Of a stretch of DNA of 64,000 nucleotides, positions 16,663 to 25,369 are shown piece by piece. Within the stretch, counting starts at the first letter, position 1; each line of letters opens with the position of its first letter. The notes under the pieces are model-generated. The model searched no databases, had not been told where the DNA came from, and worked only from the letters and a program-made list of their open reading frames with translations. The position numbers and the translations under genes are program-made. The stretch is from Endobugula sp965225895. Lineage in GTDB: Bacteria > Pseudomonadota > Gammaproteobacteria > Pseudomonadales > Cellvibrionaceae. The DNA lies in assembly GCA_965225895.1 (NCBI GenBank), contig CBDDBR010000011.1, positions 2,170,001 to 2,234,000 on the forward strand. The letters run 5' to 3'.

Positions 16663-17265
16663 TTAGTTATTGCTATGAAAAAAACCTGCTAATGCAACCG
16701 ATAATTGTTCTGGCCAGTGCAAGGTAGGCATACGCTTAAATTCACTTCGCACATACTGCGCTACTCGGCCTTCTGCCATAGCTAATAAACTGTTTGCCGC
16801 GATATTGGCAGGCAAGCGTGTACGCAAGCCTTCTTTTATTTCTGCTTCGCGTAAAATTTGCTTAATTTGTGTTTCTAATCGCTCAAACAATTGTGCAACA
16901 CGCTGACGTAAACGGTCTGTTTCACCTGCAATAGCATCACCTGTAAGAATACGAGTAATACCTGGGTTACGCTCGCAAAACATTAATAACAACCACAATA
17001 TTTGTTCGCACTTATATATTGCTGTTGTATCGTCTTTACTAATCACACCAATTTTAGTGAATAATGTTTCTTCAATAAATTCGATGAGGCCTTCAAACAT
17101 TTTTGTTTTACTAGGAAAATGACGGTAAAGCGCAGCTTCTGATACACCTACCTTTTTTGCTAACGCAGCAGTGGTAATACGTGCGCCTGGGGATTCTTCA
17201 AGCATTTGAGCTAGGCATTCTAGTATTTGCTGACGGCGAGGTATTTTTTGACCCGTATTTTGCAT
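16663..17265 (-). CDS. slmA: Nucleoid occlusion factor SlmA
   Basis: TetR-family DNA-binding protein that blocks FtsZ ring assembly over the nucleoid. The 200-residue product has an HTH reading TTAALAKKVGVSEAALYRHFPSK and the SlmA-specific body, including FCERNPGITRILTGDA. It follows argB on the minus strand, in the region where slmA and argB are commonly neighbours. Confidence 0.94.
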   Translation of the reverse strand: MQNTGQKIPRRQQILECLAQMLEESPGARITTAALAKKVGVSEAALYRHFPSKTKMFEGLIEFIEETLFTKIGVISKDDTTAIYKCEQILWLLLMFCERNPGITRILTGDAIAGETDRLRQRVAQLFERLETQIKQILREAEIKEGLRTRLPANIAANSLLAMAEGRVAQYVRSEFKRMPTLHWPEQLSVALAGFFHSNN

Positions 17266-17422
17266 AGTAGTAAGGCTCGCAAGTGACCATGTTTATGGTT
17301 GATTCTTTTATTGCTTAAGTGATAAAGCCAACAATAAAGAGCCGCCTATCCTAACGATATAAACGACTCGCATCAATACACATCTTCACTTATTTTTATT
17401 TTATAGACTAAACGACGAGAAA

Positions 17423-18328
17423 TTATTGATTTGTAATAAGAGTACCTACACCCACATCAGTAAATACTTCAAGTAATACCGCATGCGCTACTCGGCCATC
17501 AATAATATGTGCGCTAGCAACACCACTTTTTACAGCATCTAATGCGCAACTAATTTTTGGCAACATACCACCATAAATAGTACCATCTTCAATTAGCTCA
17601 TCAACTTGCTGTGTACTTAAACCGGTTAAAATATCACCCGCTTTACTTTGTAAACCTGCGACATTTGTAAGTAACATTAATTTTTCTGCTTGCATGACCT
17701 CTGCAATTTTTCCTGCCACTAAATCTGCATTAATATTATAAGATGCACCGTCGCTGCCTACACCAATAGGTGCAATAACAGGAATAAAACCGCTTTCTGT
17801 TAATGTATTAATCACCGTGACATTGACCGAGGCAACTTCACCAACCTGACCAATATCAATAATTTCTGGGGCTTCCATAGCAGGCATATCTGCACCATTT
17901 TTATGCATTGATAATTTTTTAGCGCGAATTAAATTACCGTCTTTTCCTGAAATACCAATAGCCTGACCACCGTTACGATTAATTAAACTAACGATTTGTT
18001 TATTCACCGAGCCACCCAATACCATTTCAACCACATCCATAGTTGCACTATCGGTTACACGCATACCATCAATAAATTCTGATTTAATATTTAGTTTTTC
18101 TAATAAACTACCAATTTGTGGGCCACCCCCATGTACAACGACGGGGTTCATACCAACCAATTTCATTAATACAATATCGCGAGCAAAACTATTTTGTAGC
18201 GCTTCATCTACCATCGCATTACCACCAAACTTTACTACGATGGTTTTATTCGTGAAACGCTGAATGTAGGGTAAGGCTTCGGTTAATACCTGTGCTACGT
18301 TTTTTGCGTTATCAAGACTTAAGGTCAT
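17423..18328 (-). CDS. argB: Acetylglutamate kinase
   Basis: Second step of arginine synthesis: N-acetylglutamate to its 5-phosphate. I start at the ATG giving MTLSLDNAKNVAQVL (301 residues) with AGGAA upstream; nine more codons are open upstream. KFGGNAM, VVHGGGPQIG and the C-terminal GGMLPKISCALDAV are conserved. The N-terminal helix before the kinase fold is of the type that makes arginine-inhibited hexamers. Downstream of algC on the same strand. Confidence 0.96.
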   Translation of the reverse strand: MTLSLDNAKNVAQVLTEALPYIQRFTNKTIVVKFGGNAMVDEALQNSFARDIVLMKLVGMNPVVVHGGGPQIGSLLEKLNIKSEFIDGMRVTDSATMDVVEMVLGGSVNKQIVSLINRNGGQAIGISGKDGNLIRAKKLSMHKNGADMPAMEAPEIIDIGQVGEVASVNVTVINTLTESGFIPVIAPIGVGSDGASYNINADLVAGKIAEVMQAEKLMLLTNVAGLQSKAGDILTGLSTQQVDELIEDGTIYGGMLPKISCALDAVKSGVASAHIIDGRVAHAVLLEVFTDVGVGTLITNQ

Positions 18329-18354
18329 ATTGGTTTCCTTATTTTTACTGATCA

Positions 18355-20769
18355 TTAAAACGCTAATGGTAACGTTTTATCTATTTTATGTAGTTCACGT
18401 TTAAATAACGCTTGTATATTTTTTAGAGATTTTTCATTTGTTGCTTCAAAACGCAAGGTTAATGCTGCTGCGGTATTCGATGCTCTCACTAGGCCCCAGC
18501 CTTGTTCAAAATCAACACGTAATCCATCAATCACCGTTAATTGCCCTGATGGAAAATGTGCGGCAGAGATTAGTTGCTCAATAAATGTAAATTTTTGTTC
18601 TTCTTTAATGGACACTTTAATTTCTGGTGTTGATACTGTGGTAGGCAACTGATCAAACAAATTGTCAATAGATTGTCCTGTAACTGTCATTAACTCCAGT
18701 AAACGTGCAGCGGCATACAAACCATCATCAAAACCAAACCAGCGTTCTTTGAAGAATATATGTCCAGAAAATTCACCACCCAGTAATGCTTGTGTTTCTC
18801 GCATTTTTGCTTTGATATGGGAGTGGCCTGTTTTCCACATAACTGGGCGCCCGCCATTTTCGATAATCACATCCGCTAATAATTGACTGGATTTAATATC
18901 ATAAACCACATCACAACCTGGATTACGCGCGACAATATCTTGCGCAAAAAGCATGAGTAGCTGATCTGGCCATAATACTTTGCCACTGGCTGTTACCACC
19001 ATAATACGATCACCGTCGCCATCAAAAGCAAAACCAATATCGGCTTTTTTTGCTTTCACTTCTTCAATGAGCGACGCTAAGTTTTCAATAACAGATGGGT
19101 CTGGGTCATGGTTTGGAAACTCACCATCAAACTGACAAAATAGAGGAGTCACCGTACACTGTAATGCATTCAATAAGCGCGGTGCTAACTCACTCGCTGC
19201 ACCATTGCCTGCATCAACGACGACACGCCAGCCGTCAATCACTGCAACATCTGCAATAACCGTATCAATATAAGCCTGTGAATAGTCGTCTTGCGATACT
19301 TTACCTTTGTTTACCGAGCTTACAACATCCATATTGATGATGCGTGTTTTTAAACGCTGTATATCTGCATCAACTAACGTTTCACCTTTAACGACCATCT
19401 TGCAGCCATTATATTCCTTTGGATTATGACTAGCTGTAATAATAACGCCGCTACTCGTTTGCGAATGCTGACAGGCCGTAAAATTCATTAATGGCGTTGG
19501 CACTAAACCAATAGAGATAACGTCACAGCCTGTGCTAATAATTCCTTCAGTAATACATGCCGCATATTCTGGTGAATGTTTTCGCGCATCGTAACCGACC
19601 ACCATAGATGTATCGCCCGCAGCTAACACTTCGGTTGCAACTGCTTGGCCTATCGCAAACATTAAATCATGGGATAATTGTTCATGGGCAAAACCACGAA
19701 TATCATACGCACGAAAAACACTATGGGGAATATCTACAACTCCGTTGGCCGCCGCCGTATCATTGGATGTGGCTGATGTTGGTTGCACTTTTTGCTGAGA
19801 TGACGATACGGTTTTAGGTGCTTCTACAGCCGATGTTTTGGCCGAGGGCTGCGGTGGTGTCGCGGATCGCTTATTCACTGCACTAAAACGCACAATACCC
19901 GATTGATGTAATGAATAAAAAGCCACCACAATTAAAAAGAGCGGCATTAACAATGCCATAACAAAAAACCACCATGGGATAGTATGCTCTTTGTCATACT
20001 GTAATTGTGATGGCTGATAAGCAATACGCCAGTGACTTTGATGAATGCTTTTGGTTTTATTAATAAATGACGACGAGCCTTTACCCTGACTAAAGAAGAG
20101 TAATTCTTTTTCACCGTCAACCGATTGCGTTAAGCTAATATGTCCCAATGAAGTATCTATTGTATCAAATAATTCTTCTATACCCTGTAGCGATAGAGTG
20201 ACATGCAAAACACCTAATAAATTATTTTGATCATCATAAATGGGCAATAAATGATGCAACTCCCATGCGGCATCATGTGATACACGTGCCGCTTCTATAA
20301 ACAATGGCGCACCTTTTTGTAAACGATTAATCATGTCGATAACAATAAAGCGAATATTATTTGCTTCTATCATTTCTGGCGGTAACGATAAAAAATATTC
20401 TATATCCCTTAATGAGAATAAAGTCATCGTTTTAACATGCGGCATGTTTATAAGATGCGTTTTTCGGTAATCCGTTAGCCAACTATCCGCCTTGTAGCTT
20501 CCCATAATATCGCTGGGTACATTGTTAGCAATTTCTTGTAGTGGCTGTTTTACATCCACCAAATACGTTTGCACACTATGTTTATATTGCTGAATATTTT
20601 CCATAATATGCTGGTTAAAGCGATCATCATTATTAGGCGCAATGACCCAAAACCATACGTTATACAATACAACAGCCGTGATTAAGGCTGCCCCTATAAT
20701 GGCCAACAGTATTTGCTTAATTACAGCATCCTTTGTTTGCGCTTGAGGCGCTGGCTTTTTTCTACTCAT
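18355..20769 (-). CDS. algC: Phosphomannomutase/phosphoglucomutase with N-terminal membrane sensor-like extension (AlgC)
   Basis: Product of 804 residues. Residues 1-300 are not part of the enzyme: a membrane segment at about 18-42, a periplasmic-looking domain at 43-264 and a second membrane segment at 265-287, then a Ser/Ala/Pro-rich linker. The mutase starts near 346 (SVFRAYDIRG) with catalytic Ser447 in TASHNP, metal loop DGDGDR and sugar-binding GEFSGH. It interconverts hexose 6- and 1-phosphates for envelope polysaccharides. Similar N-terminal extensions occur on AlgC of Pseudomonas. Anchoring the enzyme at the membrane is the likely result; sensing is inference. Two bases from coaBC. 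Confidence 0.92.
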   Translation of the reverse strand: MSRKKPAPQAQTKDAVIKQILLAIIGAALITAVVLYNVWFWVIAPNNDDRFNQHIMENIQQYKHSVQTYLVDVKQPLQEIANNVPSDIMGSYKADSWLTDYRKTHLINMPHVKTMTLFSLRDIEYFLSLPPEMIEANNIRFIVIDMINRLQKGAPLFIEAARVSHDAAWELHHLLPIYDDQNNLLGVLHVTLSLQGIEELFDTIDTSLGHISLTQSVDGEKELLFFSQGKGSSSFINKTKSIHQSHWRIAYQPSQLQYDKEHTIPWWFFVMALLMPLFLIVVAFYSLHQSGIVRFSAVNKRSATPPQPSAKTSAVEAPKTVSSSQQKVQPTSATSNDTAAANGVVDIPHSVFRAYDIRGFAHEQLSHDLMFAIGQAVATEVLAAGDTSMVVGYDARKHSPEYAACITEGIISTGCDVISIGLVPTPLMNFTACQHSQTSSGVIITASHNPKEYNGCKMVVKGETLVDADIQRLKTRIINMDVVSSVNKGKVSQDDYSQAYIDTVIADVAVIDGWRVVVDAGNGAASELAPRLLNALQCTVTPLFCQFDGEFPNHDPDPSVIENLASLIEEVKAKKADIGFAFDGDGDRIMVVTASGKVLWPDQLLMLFAQDIVARNPGCDVVYDIKSSQLLADVIIENGGRPVMWKTGHSHIKAKMRETQALLGGEFSGHIFFKERWFGFDDGLYAAARLLELMTVTGQSIDNLFDQLPTTVSTPEIKVSIKEEQKFTFIEQLISAAHFPSGQLTVIDGLRVDFEQGWGLVRASNTAAALTLRFEATNEKSLKNIQALFKRELHKIDKTLPLAF

Positions 20770-20771
20770 GT

Positions 20772-21971
20772 TTACGTTTTATAGTGTGTGGCTATTGTTT
20801 GCACAATGGTTTTTGCTAATTGTGATTTGCTCGCCTCAGGTAATACATTTTCTTGCTTTGACGTTAGAATGGTGACGGCATTATGATCTGTGTTAAAACC
20901 AATTGTGCTATCAGAAACGTCGTTGGCTATGATCATATCTAAATTTTTACGTTGCATTTTGTCGCGCGCGTAATTCAATACATCATTGGTTTCTGCTGCA
21001 AAACCCACCACAAAAGGTTTATTTTCTCGCTGTGCAACATCGGCAACAATGTCAGGGTTTTTTACCATTTCGATGGTCATGGTATCTTGACCCGACTTTT
21101 TCATTTTTTGTTCGGCCACGGCTATAGGGCGAAAATCTGCAACAGCCGCCGATGCAATAAAGATATCGCACGCCTCTATATTGGCCATGGTTGCTTGGTG
21201 CATCTCTTGTGCAGACGTAACATCCACACGCGTTACACGATCAGGGCACGCCAGCGCAGTAGGGCCACTAATTAACACCACCTTTGCACCTGCATCTATG
21301 GCCGATTGCGCAATGGCATAACCCATTTTGCCTGAGCTATGATTACTAATATAACGCACAGGATCGATCGCTTCTCGCGTAGGCCCAGCAGTAATCACCA
21401 CGGTTTTACCCGCTAAGCTGCCTGTTTCAAATAACTGACCTATCTCTTCGGCCAACGTTGCTGGTTCAGACATACGCCCCATGCCCACATCACCACAAGC
21501 CTGCCCACCTGCCGCTGGGCCTATTTGATGCACACCTTGTTGCTGTAAGGCCGCTAAATTATCTTGTGTGGATTGGTGATGCCACATGGCTTCGTTCATG
21601 GCAGGCGCAATGGCTAAATCGCTACGTCGAGCAAGACATACCGTTGTTAATAAATCGTCCCCTTTACCATGGGTCAATCGTGATATTAGATCTGCACTCG
21701 CGGGTGCAATCACAATAAGATCTGCCCAACGAGCCAGCTCAATATGCCCCATTGCGGCTTCGGCAGCAGGGTCTAATAAATCAAGATGAACAGGGTTACC
21801 CGATAACGCTTGTAATGTTAAGGGGGTAATAAATTCTTGTGCCGCACGCGTCATCACTACACGCACATCAGCACCTAAATTTTGTAATCGACGAATAAGC
21901 TCTGCACTTTTATAAGCAGCAATACCACCAGAAACACCTAACAGGATGCGTCGATTCATTAAATTTGACAT
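20772..21971 (-). CDS. coaBC: Bifunctional phosphopantothenoylcysteine decarboxylase/phosphopantothenate-cysteine ligase
   Basis: Makes 4'-phosphopantetheine from phosphopantothenate in two steps. The N-terminal flavoprotein half (CoaC) has GVSGGIAAYKSAEL, the catalytic His in GHIELARWAD, and the active-site Cys in GGQACGDVGMGRM. The CoaB half starts near VVITAGPTREAIDPVR, with ISNHSSGKMG. 399 residues, normal. Pseudomonas has dut between this gene and algC; here only two bases separate them. Confidence 0.96.
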   Translation of the reverse strand: MSNLMNRRILLGVSGGIAAYKSAELIRRLQNLGADVRVVMTRAAQEFITPLTLQALSGNPVHLDLLDPAAEAAMGHIELARWADLIVIAPASADLISRLTHGKGDDLLTTVCLARRSDLAIAPAMNEAMWHHQSTQDNLAALQQQGVHQIGPAAGGQACGDVGMGRMSEPATLAEEIGQLFETGSLAGKTVVITAGPTREAIDPVRYISNHSSGKMGYAIAQSAIDAGAKVVLISGPTALACPDRVTRVDVTSAQEMHQATMANIEACDIFIASAAVADFRPIAVAEQKMKKSGQDTMTIEMVKNPDIVADVAQRENKPFVVGFAAETNDVLNYARDKMQRKNLDMIIANDVSDSTIGFNTDHNAVTILTSKQENVLPEASKSQLAKTIVQTIATHYKT

Positions 21972-22101
21972 ATTTTTTCCTAAAACAATAAACTTTGCTA
22001 TTTTCTAGCAATAATCTGCTACGATACCATCATGACAGGGAATTTGTCAGAGAATTAAGCACTTTTTCAACGCAGATCATGACCATAACAAGGAAGATAC
22101 T

Positions 22102-22776
22102 ATGGCAATTAATCATTGGCCTATGGCCGAACGCCCCCGTGAAAAATTACTGGCTAAAGGCGCACATGTGCTTTCTGATGCCGAACTACTCGCTATATTT
22201 TTACGTACTGGTTGCGCTGGAAAATCCGCCGTCGATTTAGCCCGCGACCTATTGCATCGTTTCGGTGGCTTACGCCCTATTTTAGAAGCCGACTTACAGC
22301 AATTTTGTATGGCACACGGCTTAGGCACAGCAAAATACGCCCAGCTACAAGCTGTACTCGAAATGGCCAAAAGGCATTTAGCAGAAACATTACACAAAGA
22401 AAGCGTATTTACCCATCCACAGCATGTACGACAATATTTACTCTCGCAGCTACGTCATCAAAGCCGTGAAATCTTCGCTGTATTACTACTTGATAACCAA
22501 CATCAACTTATTACGTACCAAGAGCTGTTTTTTGGTACTGTTAACGCCGCCCATGTTTATCCTCGCGAAGTGCTCAAACTAGCACTAGCCCACAATGCTG
22601 CAGCCATTATTGTGGCACACAACCACCCATCAGGGGTTGCCGAAGCCAGCCAAGCCGACCAACACATCACACAGAACCTCATTAAAGCGATGCGCCTAAT
22701 TGATATTACGGTTTTAGACCACTTTATTGTGGGTGACGGTGAGGTGAGTTCATTTGCTGAAAAAGGGTGGATTTAA
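22102..22776 (+). CDS. radC: RadC family JAMM-domain protein
   Basis: Product of 224 residues with an N-terminal helix-hairpin-helix region (DAELLAIFLRTGCAGKSAVDLA) and a C-terminal JAMM metal site, VAHNHPSGVAEASQAD, which fits HxHPSGxxxxSxxD. Despite its name a role in recombination repair is not established for the family. Divergent from coaBC, a widely conserved arrangement. The ATG follows AAGGAAGATA, a fair ribosome binding site. Confidence 0.94.
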   Translation: MAINHWPMAERPREKLLAKGAHVLSDAELLAIFLRTGCAGKSAVDLARDLLHRFGGLRPILEADLQQFCMAHGLGTAKYAQLQAVLEMAKRHLAETLHKESVFTHPQHVRQYLLSQLRHQSREIFAVLLLDNQHQLITYQELFFGTVNAAHVYPREVLKLALAHNAAAIIVAHNHPSGVAEASQADQHITQNLIKAMRLIDITVLDHFIVGDGEVSSFAEKGWI

Positions 22777-22782
22777 AAGAAT

Positions 22783-22980
22783 ATGTCATCAAAACCACAG
22801 ATATCGTTCAAAAAAGCAAAAAAACACCCCTTTTCACAAGTATTGATTGCTATTCATCCATCATTTTGGTATAAAACGCGGCTCATTTTGTGGGTGGTCT
22901 TTAGGTGGTTTTACAACGCCTTATTTTGTCTTTGCTCAATCAAGGCAATATACGTATTAATTGATCACACCAATGATTAG
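22783..22980 (+). CDS. Possible small membrane protein after radC
   Basis: An open frame of 65 codons starting 6 bases after the radC stop. The product is basic at the N-terminus and strongly hydrophobic in the middle (LILWVVFRWFYNALFCLCSI), so it could be a single-span membrane protein. There is no convincing ribosome binding site and I recognise no family. A perfect 16-bp palindrome lies directly at its end. Could be real or chance. Confidence 0.3.
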   Translation: MSSKPQISFKKAKKHPFSQVLIAIHPSFWYKTRLILWVVFRWFYNALFCLCSIKAIYVLIDHTND

Positions 22981-23087
22981 AAAGAATATTCTTTCATCCG
23001 TTTTCTGTACTGCCGTGGTGGCTATCTATGATAAATCCGCGACAATACGATGATTTATTAAAAGATTAGCTGAATAGAGGCAACACC

Positions 23088-23324
23088 ATGTCTAAAGTAT
23101 GTCAAGTTACTGGCAAACGCCCTGTAACTGGAAACCATGTTTCTCACGCAAAAAATCACACTAAGCGTCGTTTTTTGCCTAATTTGCACTCTCATCGCTT
23201 TTGGGTTGAGTCTGAAAAACGTTTTGTTAAATTACGTGTATCTACTAAAGGTATGCGTATTATTGATAAAAAGGGTATCGATGCGGTACTAGTAGACCTT
23301 CGCTCTCGCGGCGAAAAAGTGTAA
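23088..23324 (+). CDS. rpmB: 50S ribosomal protein L28
   Basis: 78-residue ribosomal protein. MSKVCQVTGKRPVTGNHVSH and the basic NHTKRRFLPNLHSHRFW are typical. The zinc-binding Cys pairs seen in some L28 are absent, so it is the zinc-independent form. Followed by rpmG in the universal gammaproteobacterial order. Confidence 0.98.
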   Translation: MSKVCQVTGKRPVTGNHVSHAKNHTKRRFLPNLHSHRFWVESEKRFVKLRVSTKGMRIIDKKGIDAVLVDLRSRGEKV

Positions 23325-23360
23325 TTAACCGAACACGAGCCCAATTAAGAGGAAAACACC

Positions 23361-23516
23361 ATGCGTGATAAAATCCGTTTAAACTCAAGCGCTGGCACTG
23401 GCCATTTTTATACTACTGATAAAAATAAGCGCACTATGCCTGAAAAAATGGAAATTAAAAAATACGATCCTGTTGCTCGTAAGCACGTGATCTATAAAGA
23501 AGCTAAAATTAAGTAA
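23361..23516 (+). CDS. rpmG: 50S ribosomal protein L33
   Basis: 51-residue ribosomal protein starting MRDKIRLNSSAGTGHFYTTD and ending VIYKEAKIK. No CxxC pairs, so zinc-independent like its neighbour L28. A strong GAGGAAAACACC ribosome binding site precedes the ATG. Co-transcribed with rpmB (36-base gap) and followed by an intrinsic terminator. Confidence 0.98.
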   Translation: MRDKIRLNSSAGTGHFYTTDKNKRTMPEKMEIKKYDPVARKHVIYKEAKIK

Positions 23517-23541
23517 TTTTTCTTTTTTTACTTTTTCATAT

Positions 23542-23569
23542 AAAAAACCCGACACATGTCGGGTTTTTT
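23542..23569 (+). terminator. Intrinsic terminator after rpmBG
   Basis: CCCGACA at 23548-23554 and TGTCGGG at 23557-23563 form a GC-rich stem, with an A run before and six Ts after, about 30 bases past the rpmG stop. Confidence 0.93.
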
Positions 23570-23618
23570 ATGGCTGTTATAAATAGACAAAACCCAAAAT
23601 GAGTGCGTATATCATCGT

Positions 23619-24437
23619 ATGCCTGAACTACCCGAAGTAGAAACCACACGACAAGGTATTGCTCCACACATTATAGGGCGGCAGGTCAATGCTGTAGTGA
23701 TTCGCCAATCCCAATTACGCTGGCCAATTACACCCAATATAGACAAACATTTACCACGAAAAAAACTACTCAATGTTCATCGTCGCGGTAAGTATTTATT
23801 GTTGGAATTTACTCACGGACACCTGATGATTCATTTAGGAATGTCTGGCAGCTTACGTATTGTAAACCCCAAAAAAGAAACGCCACAAAAACACGATCAT
23901 GTCGATATTATTTTTAGTGGCAACATTGCACTACGCTTTCATGATCCTAGGCGTTTTGGTTCTATTTTATGGACTGATGATGATCCTTACACCCATAAAT
24001 TACTTGCTAAACTAGGCCCCGAGCCTCTATCAGAAAATTTTACCGCTGAATATTTATTTACTGCGAGCCGAAAACGTAAAAAAGATGTCAAAACATTTAT
24101 TATGGATAGCCATATTGTTGTGGGTGTCGGTAATATTTATGCTAACGAATCATTGTTTTCATCAGGTATTCGCCCCACTAAAATGGCGGGCGCATTAACA
24201 CGTAAAAACTGTCTTATATGGGTTGAAAATATTCAAGCCATTTTGCAACATTCCATTACTCAAGGCGGTACAACCCTACGTGATTTTGTTGGTGGGGATG
24301 GTAAACCTGGCTATTTTGCACAGCAATTAGATGTATATGGTCGTGGCGGTGAGCCATGCACCCAGTGCCAACACCCATTAAAAGAAATTCGACAAGCACA
24401 ACGCTCTACGGTGTATTGCACACGTTGCCAAAAATAA
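23619..24437 (+). CDS. mutM: Formamidopyrimidine-DNA glycosylase
   Basis: Base-excision repair enzyme that removes 8-oxoguanine and formamidopyrimidines. 272 residues. Catalytic Pro2 and Glu3 in MPELPEVE, the conserved Lys in HRRGKYLL, VGNIYANE, and the C-terminal zinc finger CTQCQHPL...YCTRCQK with four Cys. In this lineage it follows the L28/L33 operon, as in many gammaproteobacteria. Confidence 0.97.
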   Translation: MPELPEVETTRQGIAPHIIGRQVNAVVIRQSQLRWPITPNIDKHLPRKKLLNVHRRGKYLLLEFTHGHLMIHLGMSGSLRIVNPKKETPQKHDHVDIIFSGNIALRFHDPRRFGSILWTDDDPYTHKLLAKLGPEPLSENFTAEYLFTASRKRKKDVKTFIMDSHIVVGVGNIYANESLFSSGIRPTKMAGALTRKNCLIWVENIQAILQHSITQGGTTLRDFVGGDGKPGYFAQQLDVYGRGGEPCTQCQHPLKEIRQAQRSTVYCTRCQK

Positions 24438-24534
24438 TATTTTGGTACTCACTGTCAATTACCATTATACTTAGATCCCATTTATCAACATGCGGTTAGC
24501 CGCTCTTATTCACAATTATTTAATGGCAAATATT

Positions 24535-24918
24535 ATGACCAATAAAGCAATCATCAATACTGATAAAGCGCCTAAAGCTATTGGCACATATTCTCAGGCA
24601 GTAAAAACAAATAATACTGTCTACCTTTCAGGACAAATTCCTTTAGATCCAAACACAATGACATTAGTCGAAGGGGATTTTGCCACACAAGCCCACCAAG
24701 TATTTAAAAATTTACAGGCAGTATGTAAAGCGGCTGATGGTGACTTAGAAGATATTGTTAAGTTAAATATTTTCTTAACCGACTTGAGTAACTTTGCCAC
24801 AGTGAATGAAATAATGGCGCAATATTTTACCGAGCCTTATCCAGCACGCGCAGCGGTTGGTGTAAAAGAATTACCTAAAGGCGCGATTGTTGAAGCCGAT
24901 GGTATTATGGTTATTTAA
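24535..24918 (+). CDS. ridA: RidA family reactive intermediate deaminase
   Basis: Hydrolyses reactive enamine/imine intermediates made by PLP enzymes. I use the ATG giving MTNKAIINTDKAPKAIGTYS (127 residues), which matches family length; in-frame ATGs at 24523 and 24490 would add poorly conserved residues. VYLSGQIPLDP, the substrate Arg in PARAAVGV, and the terminal VEADGIMVI are conserved. Followed by a long terminator. Confidence 0.94.
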   Translation: MTNKAIINTDKAPKAIGTYSQAVKTNNTVYLSGQIPLDPNTMTLVEGDFATQAHQVFKNLQAVCKAADGDLEDIVKLNIFLTDLSNFATVNEIMAQYFTEPYPARAAVGVKELPKGAIVEADGIMVI

Positions 24919-24928
24919 TATTATGAGT

Positions 24929-24983
24929 GCCATGATGCAATGCCTTATTAAAAATTATTAAGGCATTTCATCACGGCTTTTTT
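24929..24983 (+). terminator. Long intrinsic terminator after ridA
   Basis: A 19-bp stem with two mismatches (24929-24947 with 24959-24977), beginning GCC and closing with AATGCCTTA/TAAGGCATT, an 11-base AT loop and six Ts directly after the stem. It ends ridA transcription just before the convergent VOC gene. Confidence 0.88.
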
Positions 24984-24989
24984 ATCGTT

Positions 24990-25343
24990 TTATTCTTCTG
25001 TCCACACCGCATATTCATTGCCGCTGGGGTCGCTAAAATGAAAGCGCCTGCCACCAGGAAATGAAAAAATATTTTCTATTATTTTTCCGCCATGCTGCTT
25101 TATTTTTTCCTGCGTTTCTTCCAGTCTATCGCTATAAAAAACCAACAAAGCACTACCATTTTTAGTAGATACTGATTGATCGGATGTAAAAAATCCACCA
25201 TCAATACCTGCATTCGCAAACGCCGTATAATCTTCACCATAATCTGTAAAAGACCAATCAAACACGGCTGTAAAAAATGCCTTTGTTGCTGCCATATGCA
25301 CCGCAGGCAATTCAATATAATCAATTTTTTCATGTCGAGTCAT
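24990..25343 (-). CDS. VOC (glyoxalase/bleomycin resistance) family protein
   Basis: 117 residues with one vicinal-oxygen-chelate domain: IDYIELPAVHMAATKAFFTAVF at the start, GGKIIE, and FSDPSGNEYAVW near the end. The substrate cannot be told. Metal ligands are not obvious beyond Glu and His in the beta strands, so it may or may not bind metal. Starts downstream of the SDR gene on the same strand, with a 26-base gap. Confidence 0.85.
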   Translation of the reverse strand: MTRHEKIDYIELPAVHMAATKAFFTAVFDWSFTDYGEDYTAFANAGIDGGFFTSDQSVSTKNGSALLVFYSDRLEETQEKIKQHGGKIIENIFSFPGGRRFHFSDPSGNEYAVWTEE

Positions 25344-25369
25344 TTAGATATTCCTTTTTATAGGTGCAT

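Noticed and set aside
22960..22975. FNR-like TTGATCACACCAAT upstream of rpmB
   Set aside because: Second half-site is imperfect and there is no matching -10; likely chance.
23480..23495. CACGTG in rpmG as a possible parS
   Set aside because: Flanks do not match the parS palindrome.
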